The position numbers and the translations under genes were made by a program. The notes under the pieces were generated by a model. That model did not search any database, was not told the DNA's origin, and saw only the letters and a list, made by a program, of their open reading frames with translations. From positions 62,001 through 126,000 of the forward strand of contig JBBMRB010000006.1 in the NCBI GenBank assembly GCA_038900335.1: 64,000 nucleotides of DNA, written 5' to 3'. Positions 1 to 9,011 of this stretch are shown here, piece after piece (within the stretch, counting starts at the first letter, position 1; every line of letters begins with the position of its first letter). The DNA comes from Rs1 sp038900335 (GTDB lineage: Bacteria > Pseudomonadota > Gammaproteobacteria > Pseudomonadales > Balneatricaceae).

Positions 1-301
1 TAGCCCCCTATGAGAGATATCTAAGATGTTTCAATATAACAACAAACAGCAGGTGTCGCTTGTTTTTGTTAAGGTTTTAAATGATTCGTGCTATAAGCTC
101 ACATCTTTCAATAATTTTTTATTGCAATCCCCAACCCATCTTGAATTAGCACATTAGTGTGCATAACGTTTAGAGCCTTTAATATCCAGTGCATTTAAAA
201 AACACCTATCATTTATTATAAATTCATTAAATCTAGAACTTTTAATGATCTCATTATATGCTCTAACAAAATCGCAGATGTTTATAGTGGTAAAGTATTT
301 A
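1..301. other. Intergenic, no gene seen
   Basis: AT-rich stretch at the left edge of the window. I see no convincing reading frame, RNA gene or strong terminator. Whatever lies upstream ends before the window. The in-frame upstream ATG at 245 is an unlikely start for the next gene because the conserved fold begins at 302. Confidence 0.5.
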
Positions 302-1051
302 ATGAAAATTGTGACATGGAATTGTAATGGGGCGCTACGCAACAAAACTAAGGAGTTAGATGCTTTAAACGCTGATATTTTAGTAATACAAGAGTGTGAA
401 GACCCTGAACAATCCACTAAAGAGTATAAAAATTGGGCTGGTAATTGCTTATGGATAGGAAAATCGAGAAACAAAGGTGTGGGTGTTTTTGCTAGAAACG
501 GTCATCATCTTAAAAAACAGCACTGGCAAGGCTCTTATGCTATTAAAGGCATTAAGTTCCCTCACCCTGCTTTAAGTTGGAACACCGAGGACTTAGAACT
601 TTTCCTTCCTTGTAAGATAAATGATGATATCAACCTATTAGCTGTTTGGACTAAAGCTGCAAACTCACCTAGCTTCGGTTATATGGGACAAGTTTGGAAG
701 TTCCTGCAAATCCACCGCGCTGAACTGGAGCAGGAAAAAACTATTATACTAGGAGATTTTAATAGCAATACAATATGGGATGAGCCCGATCGATGGTGGA
801 GCCACACCGATGTCGTCAATGAACTAAAGCATTCAGGAATAAGGAGTTTATATCATTACCAGTTTAATGAAGAGCAAGGTAAAGAAACTACTCCAACATT
901 TTATATGCATCGAAAAACTGAAAGACCTTACCATATAGATTACACTTTTTTGTCACAAGACCTCATTAATAAAAGCCACTTAACCATAGGTGCTTTAACT
1001 TGGTTAGACACCAGTGATCATTTGCCTTTAATTACTGACATAAGTATTTAG
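302..1051 (+). CDS. Endonuclease/exonuclease/phosphatase (EEP) family protein
   Basis: A 249-residue protein of the EEP (exonuclease III/DNase I-like) fold, which cleaves phosphodiester or phosphomonoester bonds with a divalent metal. Visible motifs, in order: an N-terminal TWNCNG strand with the metal/phosphate-binding Asn, VIQECE with the metal-binding Glu, ILGDFNSN (catalytic Asp and Asn), HIDYTF, and the closing SDHLPL with the catalytic Asp-His pair. The fold is therefore complete and probably active. I chose the ATG at 302 because EEP proteins start directly with this first strand; a start at 245 would add 19 unconserved residues. No signal peptide, so it is probably cytoplasmic. It stands alone, facing the sulfatase gene. 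Substrate (DNA, RNA, nucleotide or lipid) cannot be told from the sequence. Confidence 0.85.
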   Translation: MKIVTWNCNGALRNKTKELDALNADILVIQECEDPEQSTKEYKNWAGNCLWIGKSRNKGVGVFARNGHHLKKQHWQGSYAIKGIKFPHPALSWNTEDLELFLPCKINDDINLLAVWTKAANSPSFGYMGQVWKFLQIHRAELEQEKTIILGDFNSNTIWDEPDRWWSHTDVVNELKHSGIRSLYHYQFNEEQGKETTPTFYMHRKTERPYHIDYTFLSQDLINKSHLTIGALTWLDTSDHLPLITDISI

Positions 1052-1155
1052 TTCCTCCCTAAATACTCAATATAAAACCCTCTCACCAAACACCAAATAA
1101 ATAGCCATTGGCATGTGCCTTCCCTGTCTGCTGATCAACACTGTCGTTGCGGATG

Positions 1156-2655
1156 CTAGAGCGATTTTTTCGCTGGCGATACCATTGATAATGCGTTATT
1201 CATGCGCTCCCTTACTACTTGTTGCGCGGGCTCTTCGCCTAAATCGTGCAGCTCTTGAGGGTCATTCAATAGATCAAATAATTGAGGGCGAAAGTGCTCA
1301 TAGTGAATATATTTCCAACGCGTATCACAAATCATCGCCGCGCGACTTTGATCAGGCTCTAGGTTTAAGCGTTTACGGGCATTGCGCCAAGCATAATCCG
1401 CTTCACTGACTGCATATTCACGCCACGGTATTTGTGGCTCGCCAATTAATACCGGCATTAAAGAGCGCCCCTCTAAACTGTGGCTACACTCTTTAGCACC
1501 TGCTAAGTCTAAAAACGTGGGTACTAGATCAATAGCCTCAACCAGCCTGTCATCTGTGCTGCCCCTACTTTTATCGGCGCTTGTTCGCGGGTCGTGAATA
1601 ATCAATGGTATGCGCACACTCGCCTCATGAAATAGCTCTTTTTCACCCAGCCAGTGATCGCCAAGATAATCACCGTGATCAGCAGTGAGTACGATGATTG
1701 TATTCTCGTATTCGCCAATTTCTTTCAGGTGATCAATCACTCGCTGAATATGCGTATCAATTTGGCTAATAAGCCCCATGTAAGGCGGAATAACCCGCTC
1801 GCGCACCTCATCGTGAGCAAAATTTTGCGATTCCATATGGCCCATAAATGCGGTGATGACGGGGTGATCTGTCTCTTTTTCTGCCTGGCTAGCGTTTCTG
1901 TCAACAATATCATCAGCGCTATACATATTATGATAAGGCGCTGGTGCTATGTACGGCCAATGTGGCTTTATATAACTTAAATGTAGACACCACGGCTGCC
2001 CTGCAGATTCATCGATAAAGTCGATCGCACGGTTGGTCGTATAAGCAGTTTCTGAATACTGCTCTGGGATTCTTGCTGGGCGATCACAGTTGCGCATATA
2101 CCAGCCACTTTGCACTTCACCCTCATCATCCTCAACCGAGTTGGCGTATTCATGCCAGGGGTTATGGCCTGCAAAGCCTAAATTACGCAAGTATTGGTTG
2201 TAAGCCAAATCGGGCGATACGTGCTGATCAGGATGCAAACCATCATCGCGCTCGTAGGGCTCAAAACCACACTGCGCTGCTAGTACCCCTCTTGATGATT
2301 GTGGGTCTATTCCTAAGCGCGTCATGCCCTGAACGTCATTTTTCATGTGCGTTTTACCTACTAACGCCACTCGATATCCGCTAGGGCGCAAGTAATCACC
2401 CAGAGTTTGCTCTGATAGCTTAAGCGGCACATTGTTATAGGTCGCACCGTGTGAGCTAACATAACGCCCGGTATAAAATGACATGCGAGAAGGCCCACAT
2501 ACAGGTGCTTGCGTATAAGCGCGACTAAAATTGACTCCCTCTTTAGCCAGCTTATCGATGGTCGGTGTTTTAATACTTGGATGACCATTACAGCCTAGAT
2601 AATCGGCCCTTAATTGGTCAGCCATAATAAATAGAATATTCGGTGCTTGCGCCAT
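1156..2655 (-). CDS. Formylglycine-type sulfatase / phosphonate monoester hydrolase-like enzyme
   Basis: A 499-residue member of the alkaline phosphatase superfamily. Residue C53 sits in CGPSR, the C-x-P-S-R signature whose Cys is converted to formylglycine, the catalytic nucleophile of type I sulfatases. The N-terminal metal site reads ADQ, with Gln in place of the second Asp, as in choline sulfatases and phosphonate monoester hydrolases. The second metal motif is TADHGDYLGDH, followed by a LIIHDP strand, a pattern I associate with the phosphonate monoester hydrolase branch. No signal peptide, which suggests cytoplasmic action and fits that branch better than secreted polysaccharide sulfatases. 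No formylglycine-generating enzyme or anSME lies in the window, so maturation must come from elsewhere. Monocistronic; the substrate is unknown. Confidence 0.82.
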   Translation of the reverse strand: MAQAPNILFIMADQLRADYLGCNGHPSIKTPTIDKLAKEGVNFSRAYTQAPVCGPSRMSFYTGRYVSSHGATYNNVPLKLSEQTLGDYLRPSGYRVALVGKTHMKNDVQGMTRLGIDPQSSRGVLAAQCGFEPYERDDGLHPDQHVSPDLAYNQYLRNLGFAGHNPWHEYANSVEDDEGEVQSGWYMRNCDRPARIPEQYSETAYTTNRAIDFIDESAGQPWCLHLSYIKPHWPYIAPAPYHNMYSADDIVDRNASQAEKETDHPVITAFMGHMESQNFAHDEVRERVIPPYMGLISQIDTHIQRVIDHLKEIGEYENTIIVLTADHGDYLGDHWLGEKELFHEASVRIPLIIHDPRTSADKSRGSTDDRLVEAIDLVPTFLDLAGAKECSHSLEGRSLMPVLIGEPQIPWREYAVSEADYAWRNARKRLNLEPDQSRAAMICDTRWKYIHYEHFRPQLFDLLNDPQELHDLGEEPAQQVVRERMNNALSMVSPAKKSL

Positions 2656-2896
2656 TGTCTTGTCCTACTAAATTATATATCGCACTATTTTTATTATAAT
2701 TAGCGCCGTGTTGCGCGCTAATAGTGATTGATAGTAGCGAATGCTAAAGTAGAACAAAAGCGCTTATTTCACTGTGTGAAACATGATTTTTGTGTAATTT
2801 TCATTAACCATCGTCAATATTAATAAAAAAGCATCCACAGCAGTGTGCTAGGCGTATAACATAGTTAATGACTTTATTTTTATTAGGCTTATCTGT

Positions 2897-3529
2897 ATGT
2901 CTGCTTTAACAATCACCGATGTCTCGATTTATTTAACTGATAAACCGCTGCTATCAGCACTATCATTTAGCGTTAATGAAGGTGAAGTACTTAGCATTAT
3001 GGGCCCAAGTGGTTGTGGTAAATCAACATTGTTGAATTTTTTATGCGGTACACTGCCTGCCACTTTTCGAGCGAGCGGCGAGGTGCGCTTAAACAACAAG
3101 AGTCTCACCCGCTTAGCTGTTGAGCAGCGAAAAGTCGGTATTTTATACCAATCACCTCTGTTATTTCCGCACATGAATAACTTAGAAAATCTGATGTTTG
3201 CTATCCCCGCTCGTATTAAAGGCAAGCAGCGCCAAGCCTTGGCATTAGATAAGCTCAGCCAGTTCAACCTTGCCGATAAAGCACTGAGTACGCCGCAACA
3301 CTTATCGGGCGGCCAGCAAGCGCGGATTGCGCTATTACGTACGTTATTGTCTGAGCCTGAATATTTACTATTAGATGAGCCATTCGGTAAGCTTGATAGC
3401 ACACTCAGACAAAGTGTGCGTGAGTTTGTATTAGAACAAGTGCAGATCAGCAAATTGCCAACCATCTTGGTGACTCATGATACTGAAGATTGCCAGGCGA
3501 TGGGCAATAATGTGCTGCACTTAGCTTAG
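2897..3529 (+). CDS. ABC transporter ATP-binding protein, YnjD-like
   Basis: A 210-residue ABC ATPase, short like E. coli YnjD (about 217 residues). Walker A is GPSGCGKST, the signature is LSGGQQAR, Walker B is LLLDEPF, and the switch His is in VTHD. Wording around the motifs (GILYQSPLLF, ALLRTLLSEPEYLLLDEPF) resembles YnjD more than ThiQ. It probably powers the importer formed by the YnjC-like permease and YnjB-like binding protein encoded at 4741-7728 on the other strand. In E. coli these genes form one co-directional operon. Here the ATPase gene is separated by two genes and points towards the permease gene. The substrate of the YnjBCD system is not established. Confidence 0.85.
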   Translation: MSALTITDVSIYLTDKPLLSALSFSVNEGEVLSIMGPSGCGKSTLLNFLCGTLPATFRASGEVRLNNKSLTRLAVEQRKVGILYQSPLLFPHMNNLENLMFAIPARIKGKQRQALALDKLSQFNLADKALSTPQHLSGGQQARIALLRTLLSEPEYLLLDEPFGKLDSTLRQSVREFVLEQVQISKLPTILVTHDTEDCQAMGNNVLHLA

Positions 3530-3676
3530 ATACCCTCTTCAACTATTTAGCGCTAATATGTCTTTGTTAAAATGTGGCTAATCATCTAAAAAGGTTGGTT
3601 TTATCACTCACATCCCTTATTTTTAACGCCCGACTACTTACTTTCGTCTGTATTAATAGCGAACAAGGATTTGTCA

Positions 3677-4021
3677 TTGCCACGCTTCATTAAAATATCA
3701 CTCTTGCTTATCAGTATTATTGCCATCATTATCATCACATTATTAGTGATCATTGTGATGCGACACGAGCCAAGTGCGAGCTATGAATTACGCGGGCGCT
3801 ACCAGCCATCAGCAGATAAGAAAACATACTTAGTGATGGAAGATAATAATGGCGGCCAATGTGGTGCATTAATGATCGATAACCAAATATGGCCCTATGC
3901 TCTTAACACTAAAGCAGCAGTGAGTGCTGGGTTGCATCGTATTGCCTGTGGCTCTGGCAATGCTTTAGAGATCAGCATTAAACAAGGTACTACCTATTAT
4001 TTTGATTATTGGGGACCTTAA
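3677..4021 (+). CDS. Small membrane-anchored protein, unknown function
   Basis: About 114 residues. An N-terminal hydrophobic helix (roughly residues 5-29, very Ile/Leu-rich) is followed by about 85 soluble residues containing two Cys, probably periplasmic. I do not recognise the family. The start is uncertain: no ATG is suitably placed. A TTG at 3677 lies seven bases after AAGGA, whereas the TTG at 3671 is too close to it. It follows the YnjD-like ATPase by about 150 bases and precedes the LysE-type exporter on the same strand, so co-transcription is possible but not shown. Confidence 0.6.
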   Translation: MPRFIKISLLLISIIAIIIITLLVIIVMRHEPSASYELRGRYQPSADKKTYLVMEDNNGGQCGALMIDNQIWPYALNTKAAVSAGLHRIACGSGNALEISIKQGTTYYFDYWGP

Positions 4022-4095
4022 CTTATAACAAGGTAACCCACTACTGCTACAACATTGAGAGCAGTTTTAAGCACTGACCATTATATGAGAGCACT

Positions 4096-4731
4096 ATGAA
4101 TACAGACACCTTAATTATTTATATCTTTGTCGCCTTCTTTTATATTATTAGCCCAGGGCCTGCTATTTTACTGGCTATTTACAATGGCGCCATCAATGGT
4201 AACAAGGTGGTAATGGTATCTGCCACAGGTAATATTTTAGGCTTATTATGCTTATCTACTTTATCAGTTAGTGGGCTCAGTGCTTTATTGCTCGCTTCAT
4301 CGACCTTATTTAGCTTGGTTAAGTGGATAGGCGCCGCTTATTTAATTTATCTAGGTATTCGCCAACTTCGCGCAAGCACGGGTGCTAAAGTGCAACTTGG
4401 CAGCTCTAGCGCTGAGCTTAATCGCGCGCTACCTTCTTACTTTAAAGAGGGCTTTTTAGTGGCGGCGACCAACCCAAAACCCATTTTATTTTTCACTGCA
4501 CTATTCCCACAGTTTTTAGATACAACGTTAGCCATCGCCCCACAGTTTATTATTATGACCTTGATATTCATGGCGTTTTCATTTTTATCACTATCAACTT
4601 ACGGCTATCTTGCGCAGCGAGCCAAAGGTCTATTGGCCAACATCAATAATATGAAGTGGTTTCATCGTATTAGCGGCACGTTGTTTATTGGTATGGGCGC
4701 AAGTTTATTCTACTTTAAAAACAACAGTTGA
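4096..4731 (+). CDS. LysE/RhtB-family amino acid exporter
   Basis: A 211-residue inner-membrane protein with about six hydrophobic segments. The N-terminal region carries the SPGPAILL motif that marks the LysE/RhtB/CadD superfamily, followed by the WIGAAYLIYLGIRQLR segment typical of RhtB-type exporters. Members export amino acids or derivatives such as threonine, homoserine, lysine or leucine; the specific substrate cannot be inferred. Full length for the family. Its stop lies only ten bases from the stop of the convergent YnjC-like permease gene, with no obvious terminator between them. Confidence 0.88.
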   Translation: MNTDTLIIYIFVAFFYIISPGPAILLAIYNGAINGNKVVMVSATGNILGLLCLSTLSVSGLSALLLASSTLFSLVKWIGAAYLIYLGIRQLRASTGAKVQLGSSSAELNRALPSYFKEGFLVAATNPKPILFFTALFPQFLDTTLAIAPQFIIMTLIFMAFSFLSLSTYGYLAQRAKGLLANINNMKWFHRISGTLFIGMGASLFYFKNNS

Positions 4732-4740
4732 TAGTGCGCA

Positions 4741-6450
4741 TTATTTAGCACTTATATTATTTTTATCGCTAGCTCGATAAGAAATAGCTAGGCGCCAAGA
4801 GGTCCAATGCTTGGCAATGAAGTGCGCCATAATGAAGACTAATAAAGGCATAAACGCCTGCAGTAATGCCATTAAGCTCGCCTGCTTGCGCTCACCTGAT
4901 GCCGCAAGTGCCACCGCTTCTGTCGTTAGTGTGTTAATGCGCCCCTCACCTGCCACCAGCGTCGGTAAATACTGGGCAATACTAACCGCGACAGCCAGCG
5001 CAGCCGCGCTTAATAATGGCCCTTTAAGCATCGCTAATTTTACTTGTACAAAGGCATATAGCGGTCGCTGAGTTAATGCTAATGCTTGGGTGTAATAAGC
5101 TTGCTGGAATTTTAAGTACGGGCCCTGCAGTGTTAAATAAACGTAGGGTAAGCAGTACAGTGTATGCAATAAAATAACGCCAGCTAGCGAGCCATTTAAA
5201 TGACTCCATATAAGAGCGATTTGTAAACCAAACAAAAAACCAACTTGGGGTAGCAAGATAGGGATATAAATAAAGCGATCAAACCAAAAGACTTTTCCAC
5301 TAAATAACCGTTTATGCTCTAATATTAGCACACTGATTATCAGCGCGATAAACGCGACACTAAAGGCAATAAGTAAGGTGGTTGTGCTCAATTGCGTTAA
5401 TAAATCAGTGCTTGCGTTAAATTTATCTAAACTCCATTTTGCAGGCAGCGCATCGGGAAAACGCCAGCGCTTAGCAAAAGCCCAAAGCGGTAGAACGAGC
5501 AGCGCTAAGGCGGCGACAGCCATTATCAATAAATACAAATAACTGCCTAGTTTTAAATAGCTATCTGCCTTGGTACGGCGTTGCCCATCACTGTAGCTGG
5601 CCCTACTAAAATAATGAGCGAGCAAATAAACCTGCTGCCAACACCAGCAGCAAATAGCAATTATCATGATCAATAGGATTGAGCCGGCACTGGCCTGCAA
5701 GCGCAGTGTTAAATCAGCATCTTGAAACCAGCGAAACAAAGTCACTGCCAATGTCGAGGGGGTATTAGGGCCGATGATAATAGCTAAATCAATCACTGTG
5801 AGTGAGAATGCCAGCACCACAAAAATGGGCAGCCTAATCATCGGATACAACAAAGGTAGTAACAGTTTTCGCCATATTGTTAAACGGCTATAACCCAGTG
5901 TTTGCCCAAGTTGTATACTCGCCTTAACCGGCAGCTGCCTAGCACTGGCTAACAGCACGAACAGTAAATACGGCGTCTCTTTAATCACTAGCGCTAGCAC
6001 TAATGACAATGCGTAAGGGTCTTGTACTGTCAGCCAATTTGGCGGCCTGTCAAAACCAGTTACCTCAGGGCTTAATAAGCGGATAACCCATCCACTTGGG
6101 CTTAACAAAAACAGTAAACCTATCGCCATCGCCGCATGAGGTATTGCTAAAACGGGTGACAGGCTTGCCTGTAAATAGCGCATCCAGCGAGTGTCATAAC
6201 AACAACTGAGTGTTGCTAGCGCAACAAATAGAGCAATAATCGTAGCAGTAATACCGCTAAATAATGTCAGCATCAGGCTGCTATATAATTCAGGCGCTTG
6301 GAAAAGATTTATCCAAGGCTGCCAGCTAAATTCAGTGTAGCCCAGCACTGGTAAGTAGTTAAATGCCGGCAGTAAAGTACCGATAACTCCAATAGCGAGT
6401 AACGCTAACAAGAGCGCACTGATCAGCCTGCTGATGCTGACAATTTTCAT
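4741..6450 (-). CDS. ABC transporter permease, YnjC-like (two fused permease halves)
   Basis: A 569-residue membrane protein consisting of two binding-protein-dependent permease halves in tandem, each with about six membrane helices. The two EAA-type cytoplasmic loops can be recognised near residues 175-200 and 440-470. The fused layout matches E. coli YnjC and other Fe3+/thiamine-type permeases. It starts 18 bases after the stop of the YnjB-like binding-protein gene, so the two form an operon, and it would pair with the YnjD-like ATPase at 2897-3529. Substrate unknown. Confidence 0.85.
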   Translation of the reverse strand: MKIVSISRLISALLLALLAIGVIGTLLPAFNYLPVLGYTEFSWQPWINLFQAPELYSSLMLTLFSGITATIIALFVALATLSCCYDTRWMRYLQASLSPVLAIPHAAMAIGLLFLLSPSGWVIRLLSPEVTGFDRPPNWLTVQDPYALSLVLALVIKETPYLLFVLLASARQLPVKASIQLGQTLGYSRLTIWRKLLLPLLYPMIRLPIFVVLAFSLTVIDLAIIIGPNTPSTLAVTLFRWFQDADLTLRLQASAGSILLIMIIAICCWCWQQVYLLAHYFSRASYSDGQRRTKADSYLKLGSYLYLLIMAVAALALLVLPLWAFAKRWRFPDALPAKWSLDKFNASTDLLTQLSTTTLLIAFSVAFIALIISVLILEHKRLFSGKVFWFDRFIYIPILLPQVGFLFGLQIALIWSHLNGSLAGVILLHTLYCLPYVYLTLQGPYLKFQQAYYTQALALTQRPLYAFVQVKLAMLKGPLLSAAALAVAVSIAQYLPTLVAGEGRINTLTTEAVALAASGERKQASLMALLQAFMPLLVFIMAHFIAKHWTSWRLAISYRASDKNNISAK

Positions 6451-6468
6451 ATTAGAGCGCCTTTATCA

Positions 6469-7728
6469 TTATTTAGCGTATCGTGCGCGCCATGCTGACT
6501 CTAATGCAGCGACCCACGATGTGTCAGGTTCGGGGATACTTTGTCCTAATTGCTCTAACGATAATGTCGCAATGCCTCTAGGTAGCTGTGCAAATTGCTG
6601 TTGTTGTTGCGCTGATAAACGATAGTGAGAAAGTACCGTTAAATCCCCCCAGACAGTAGGCGTCTGTTTTTTTACTTGTGCCTGTGGCGATAATAGAAAG
6701 TTCGCCACAACTTGCGAAGCTGCCTTACTTGCTGAGTTATAAGGTATCGCGACAAAATGGGTGTTGCTGATGGTGCCTTTATCAAACACATAAGAGCGCA
6801 CTGTATCAGCTAAATTGCCCTGCTCGATTTGTACTGATGCCGATGACACATCAAAGCTCAGGCTGATATCAATTTCCTGATCATCTAATAGGCGGATCAT
6901 CGCCTCTGCACTGGCGGGAAAGACATCACCTGAGCGCCAGGTGACTGGATGCAACTGATCTAAATAATCCCACAGCGGCTTACTTAGCAGCTCAAAATCG
7001 ATATTTTCAACAGGCTCACTTAGCACACTAGGGTCTGCTATTAACTCATACAACGCCTGCTTTAAAAAAGTGGTACCTAAATACTGCGGCGGTTCTGGGT
7101 ATGTTATGCGCCCAGGGTTTTGCTGCGCATATTCAAGTAGCTCAAGCATTGATGTAGGTGGTGCACTCAGCGTTTGCGTATCATAAATAAAAACCACTTG
7201 CGACATCCCCCAAGGGGATTCCATGCCTTCAACGGCTGTGCCAAAATCTAGTGTTAAGCTTTGCCTTGCGCTTTCATCGACATAACGATAATTGGGTAAA
7301 TTCTGGCTAAAGGGGCCATAGATGAGCTTTTGATCTTTTAGCGCTCTAAAGTTCTCACCGTTAATCCACATCAAATCAATTGAGCCATCATCATCACGAC
7401 CTGCTGATTTCTCAGCGATTAAGCGCGACACTGCATCCGCTGTATCGGCCAGTTTGACATGCTTAAGAGTAATACCGTATTGCTGATCAACTTGCTTAGC
7501 GACCCATTGAATATATTGATTGATGTTATCGCCACCACCCCACGCATTAAAATAGACGCTCTGCCCTTTTGCCGCTGTTAAAGTTTGTTGCCAGTCAGCA
7601 TGGGCAGCTGTTGTGTGCATAATAAAACTAACGAGTATTGCCAAGAGGTAACAGCAAATTTGCTGCAAGCGGGTTGTAGCGCTATTTATTCTAGCGAGGA
7701 AAGTACGTGGTACACAATCATTGAGCAT
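6469..7728 (-). CDS. ABC transporter substrate-binding protein, YnjB-like
   Basis: A 419-residue periplasmic binding protein of the extracellular solute-binding family 1 / YnjB type. The N-terminus has a hydrophobic signal segment ending in TTAAHA, with probable cleavage before DWQQ around residue 45. The mature part contains the YFNAWGGGDNINQY start and the repeated Trp/Gly-rich hinge typical of YnjB. It delivers its ligand to the permease encoded immediately downstream. The signal region is longer than usual, so an internal start is possible, though no better one is visible. Confidence 0.85.
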   Translation of the reverse strand: MLNDCVPRTFLARINSATTRLQQICCYLLAILVSFIMHTTAAHADWQQTLTAAKGQSVYFNAWGGGDNINQYIQWVAKQVDQQYGITLKHVKLADTADAVSRLIAEKSAGRDDDGSIDLMWINGENFRALKDQKLIYGPFSQNLPNYRYVDESARQSLTLDFGTAVEGMESPWGMSQVVFIYDTQTLSAPPTSMLELLEYAQQNPGRITYPEPPQYLGTTFLKQALYELIADPSVLSEPVENIDFELLSKPLWDYLDQLHPVTWRSGDVFPASAEAMIRLLDDQEIDISLSFDVSSASVQIEQGNLADTVRSYVFDKGTISNTHFVAIPYNSASKAASQVVANFLLSPQAQVKKQTPTVWGDLTVLSHYRLSAQQQQQFAQLPRGIATLSLEQLGQSIPEPDTSWVAALESAWRARYAK

Positions 7729-7800
7729 TATGTTGTCAGCCTAAGTAATTATCAGTGTCCATACTGCAGTGAAGACTTTAGATAAACAAGAGGCTGTTTA

Positions 7801-7910
7801 GTTCATATCTATTTAGTTCATATCTATTTAGTTCATATCTATTTAGCTCATATCTATTTAGTTCATATCTATTTAGCTCATAGCAGTTTAGCTCATAGCT
7901 GTTTAGCTCA
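7801..7910. repeat. 15-bp tandem repeat, about seven copies
   Basis: Seven consecutive 15-base units of the form GTTCATATCTATTTA, followed by a partial GCTCA. The first five differ only by T/C at the second position (GTTCA versus GCTCA); the last two diverge (TAGCAGTTTA, TAGCTGTTTA). The array lies between the ynjB-like start and the nasT-like gene, in a 425-base gap that otherwise shows no gene. It is likely polymorphic through slippage. Confidence 0.95.
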
Positions 7911-8153
7911 AAAAAGTGACGACCGTTAACCTTTACCGTCAGTTATCACTGGCACCTTAAGACGATTCAAAACAGTGCGTTCAGCGCAAAATAGAAATGA
8001 AAAATTTGATTAGTTGGTGCAGTTTCTCAATAAAAACACATCTTACACACCGCAACCATTTGATTATACATCTATAAATTTGTTGGCTCGTTTTTTGTAT
8101 TACTGTTTATGAGTATATAAAAACTGTGACATAACATATAGGTTGAAAACACA

Positions 8154-8810
8154 ATGAGCCTGACTAACAAAGCGATTAAGGATAACGCTGACAATACTCA
8201 GCGAGTATTAACTACTAGTGACAATATATCTATTCTCTTAGTAGAAGATAAACCCGAGCCAAGCTCAATGCTAAGGAGAGCATTGATTGATTTTGATTAT
8301 CATATTGCCAAACATATATCGTACGAAGACAACCTGATCAGCCAAATAGAACTGTGCGAGCCTAGCATCCTGGTGCTCGCTATCAATTTACCAAGTGACA
8401 GAGTTCTAAAAGAGCTTGCTGAAATCAGCCAAATACTGCCCTTACCTATCGTCATTTTTGCCGACAATGATTCACCGACACTCATTAAACGCGCCATAAA
8501 ATCAGGAGTCAGCGCCTATATAGCCCATGAAATACTGCCCAAGCGTATTCAAAGTATTTTGTTTACGGCTATAGAGCGCTTTAAAGAGATCCAATCATTA
8601 CGTAGTGAGTTAACACAATTAAAAACAAAACTAGAATCGCGAAAACTGATTGCTAGAGCCAAAGAGTTATTGATGCAACAAAAGCGAATAACAGAAAAGC
8701 AAGCGACTGAAACTTTGAAAAAAATGGCGATAAGCCAAGGCCACCCTCTCGTCTTTGTCGCTAAAAACATAATCGATGTCTGTGAGGTGCTATCGACATC
8801 AAGAACGTGA
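8154..8810 (+). CDS. NasT-like ANTAR-domain antiterminator with degenerate receiver
   Basis: A 218-residue regulator. Residues about 25-140 form a receiver-like domain beginning ISILLVEDK. The C-terminal 60 residues (from RKLIARAKELLMQQKRITEK) are an ANTAR RNA-binding domain, which binds paired hairpins in leader RNAs and prevents termination. The receiver site that normally holds the phospho-accepting Asp, four residues before the conserved Pro, is Ala76 (sequence AINLP), so phosphorylation control is unlikely. It lies just upstream of a nitrate-type ABC importer, as NasT does in many proteobacteria. However, the usual partner NasS is not adjacent, and nitrate reductase genes are absent from the window. 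Confidence 0.82.
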   Translation: MSLTNKAIKDNADNTQRVLTTSDNISILLVEDKPEPSSMLRRALIDFDYHIAKHISYEDNLISQIELCEPSILVLAINLPSDRVLKELAEISQILPLPIVIFADNDSPTLIKRAIKSGVSAYIAHEILPKRIQSILFTAIERFKEIQSLRSELTQLKTKLESRKLIARAKELLMQQKRITEKQATETLKKMAISQGHPLVFVAKNIIDVCEVLSTSRT

Positions 8811-8950
8811 ACAAACATGGTGCATTAAATTTATTTAGTGCGCTTTCACTCTACACCACCACATCGCTAAAAATTATTTCTTTTAGTATCAAAGAGTTAT
8901 TTATTGGCACGAACTCTGCTAAAGCTATTACAACAATCATCTTAATAACG

Positions 8951-8989
8951 GGTGCTTTTAAATGGGAAAACGAGTCATTTAAAAGCGCC
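8951..8989 (+). promoter_or_regulatory. Leader hairpin upstream of nitrate-type importer
   Basis: Two 14-base arms (8951-8964, GGTGCTTTTAAATG; 8976-8989) pair along their full length with one G-U wobble around an 11-base loop. The hairpin ends 22 bases before the ATG at 9012, close to the ribosome binding site. No U-tract follows, so it is not a classic terminator. A weaker stem (8893-8898 with 8912-8917) lies upstream. Together they could be part of the RNA target of the ANTAR regulator, but I did not find the A1/G4 hexaloops expected of the known motif. Confidence 0.5.
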
Positions 8990-9011
8990 TCCACATTATC
9001 AGGAATCTATA

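Noticed and set aside
7949..7970. Possible sigma-54 promoter (CTGGCAC) before the nasT-like gene
   Set aside because: The -24-like box TGGCAC is there, but the -12 GC element is missing at the required spacing.
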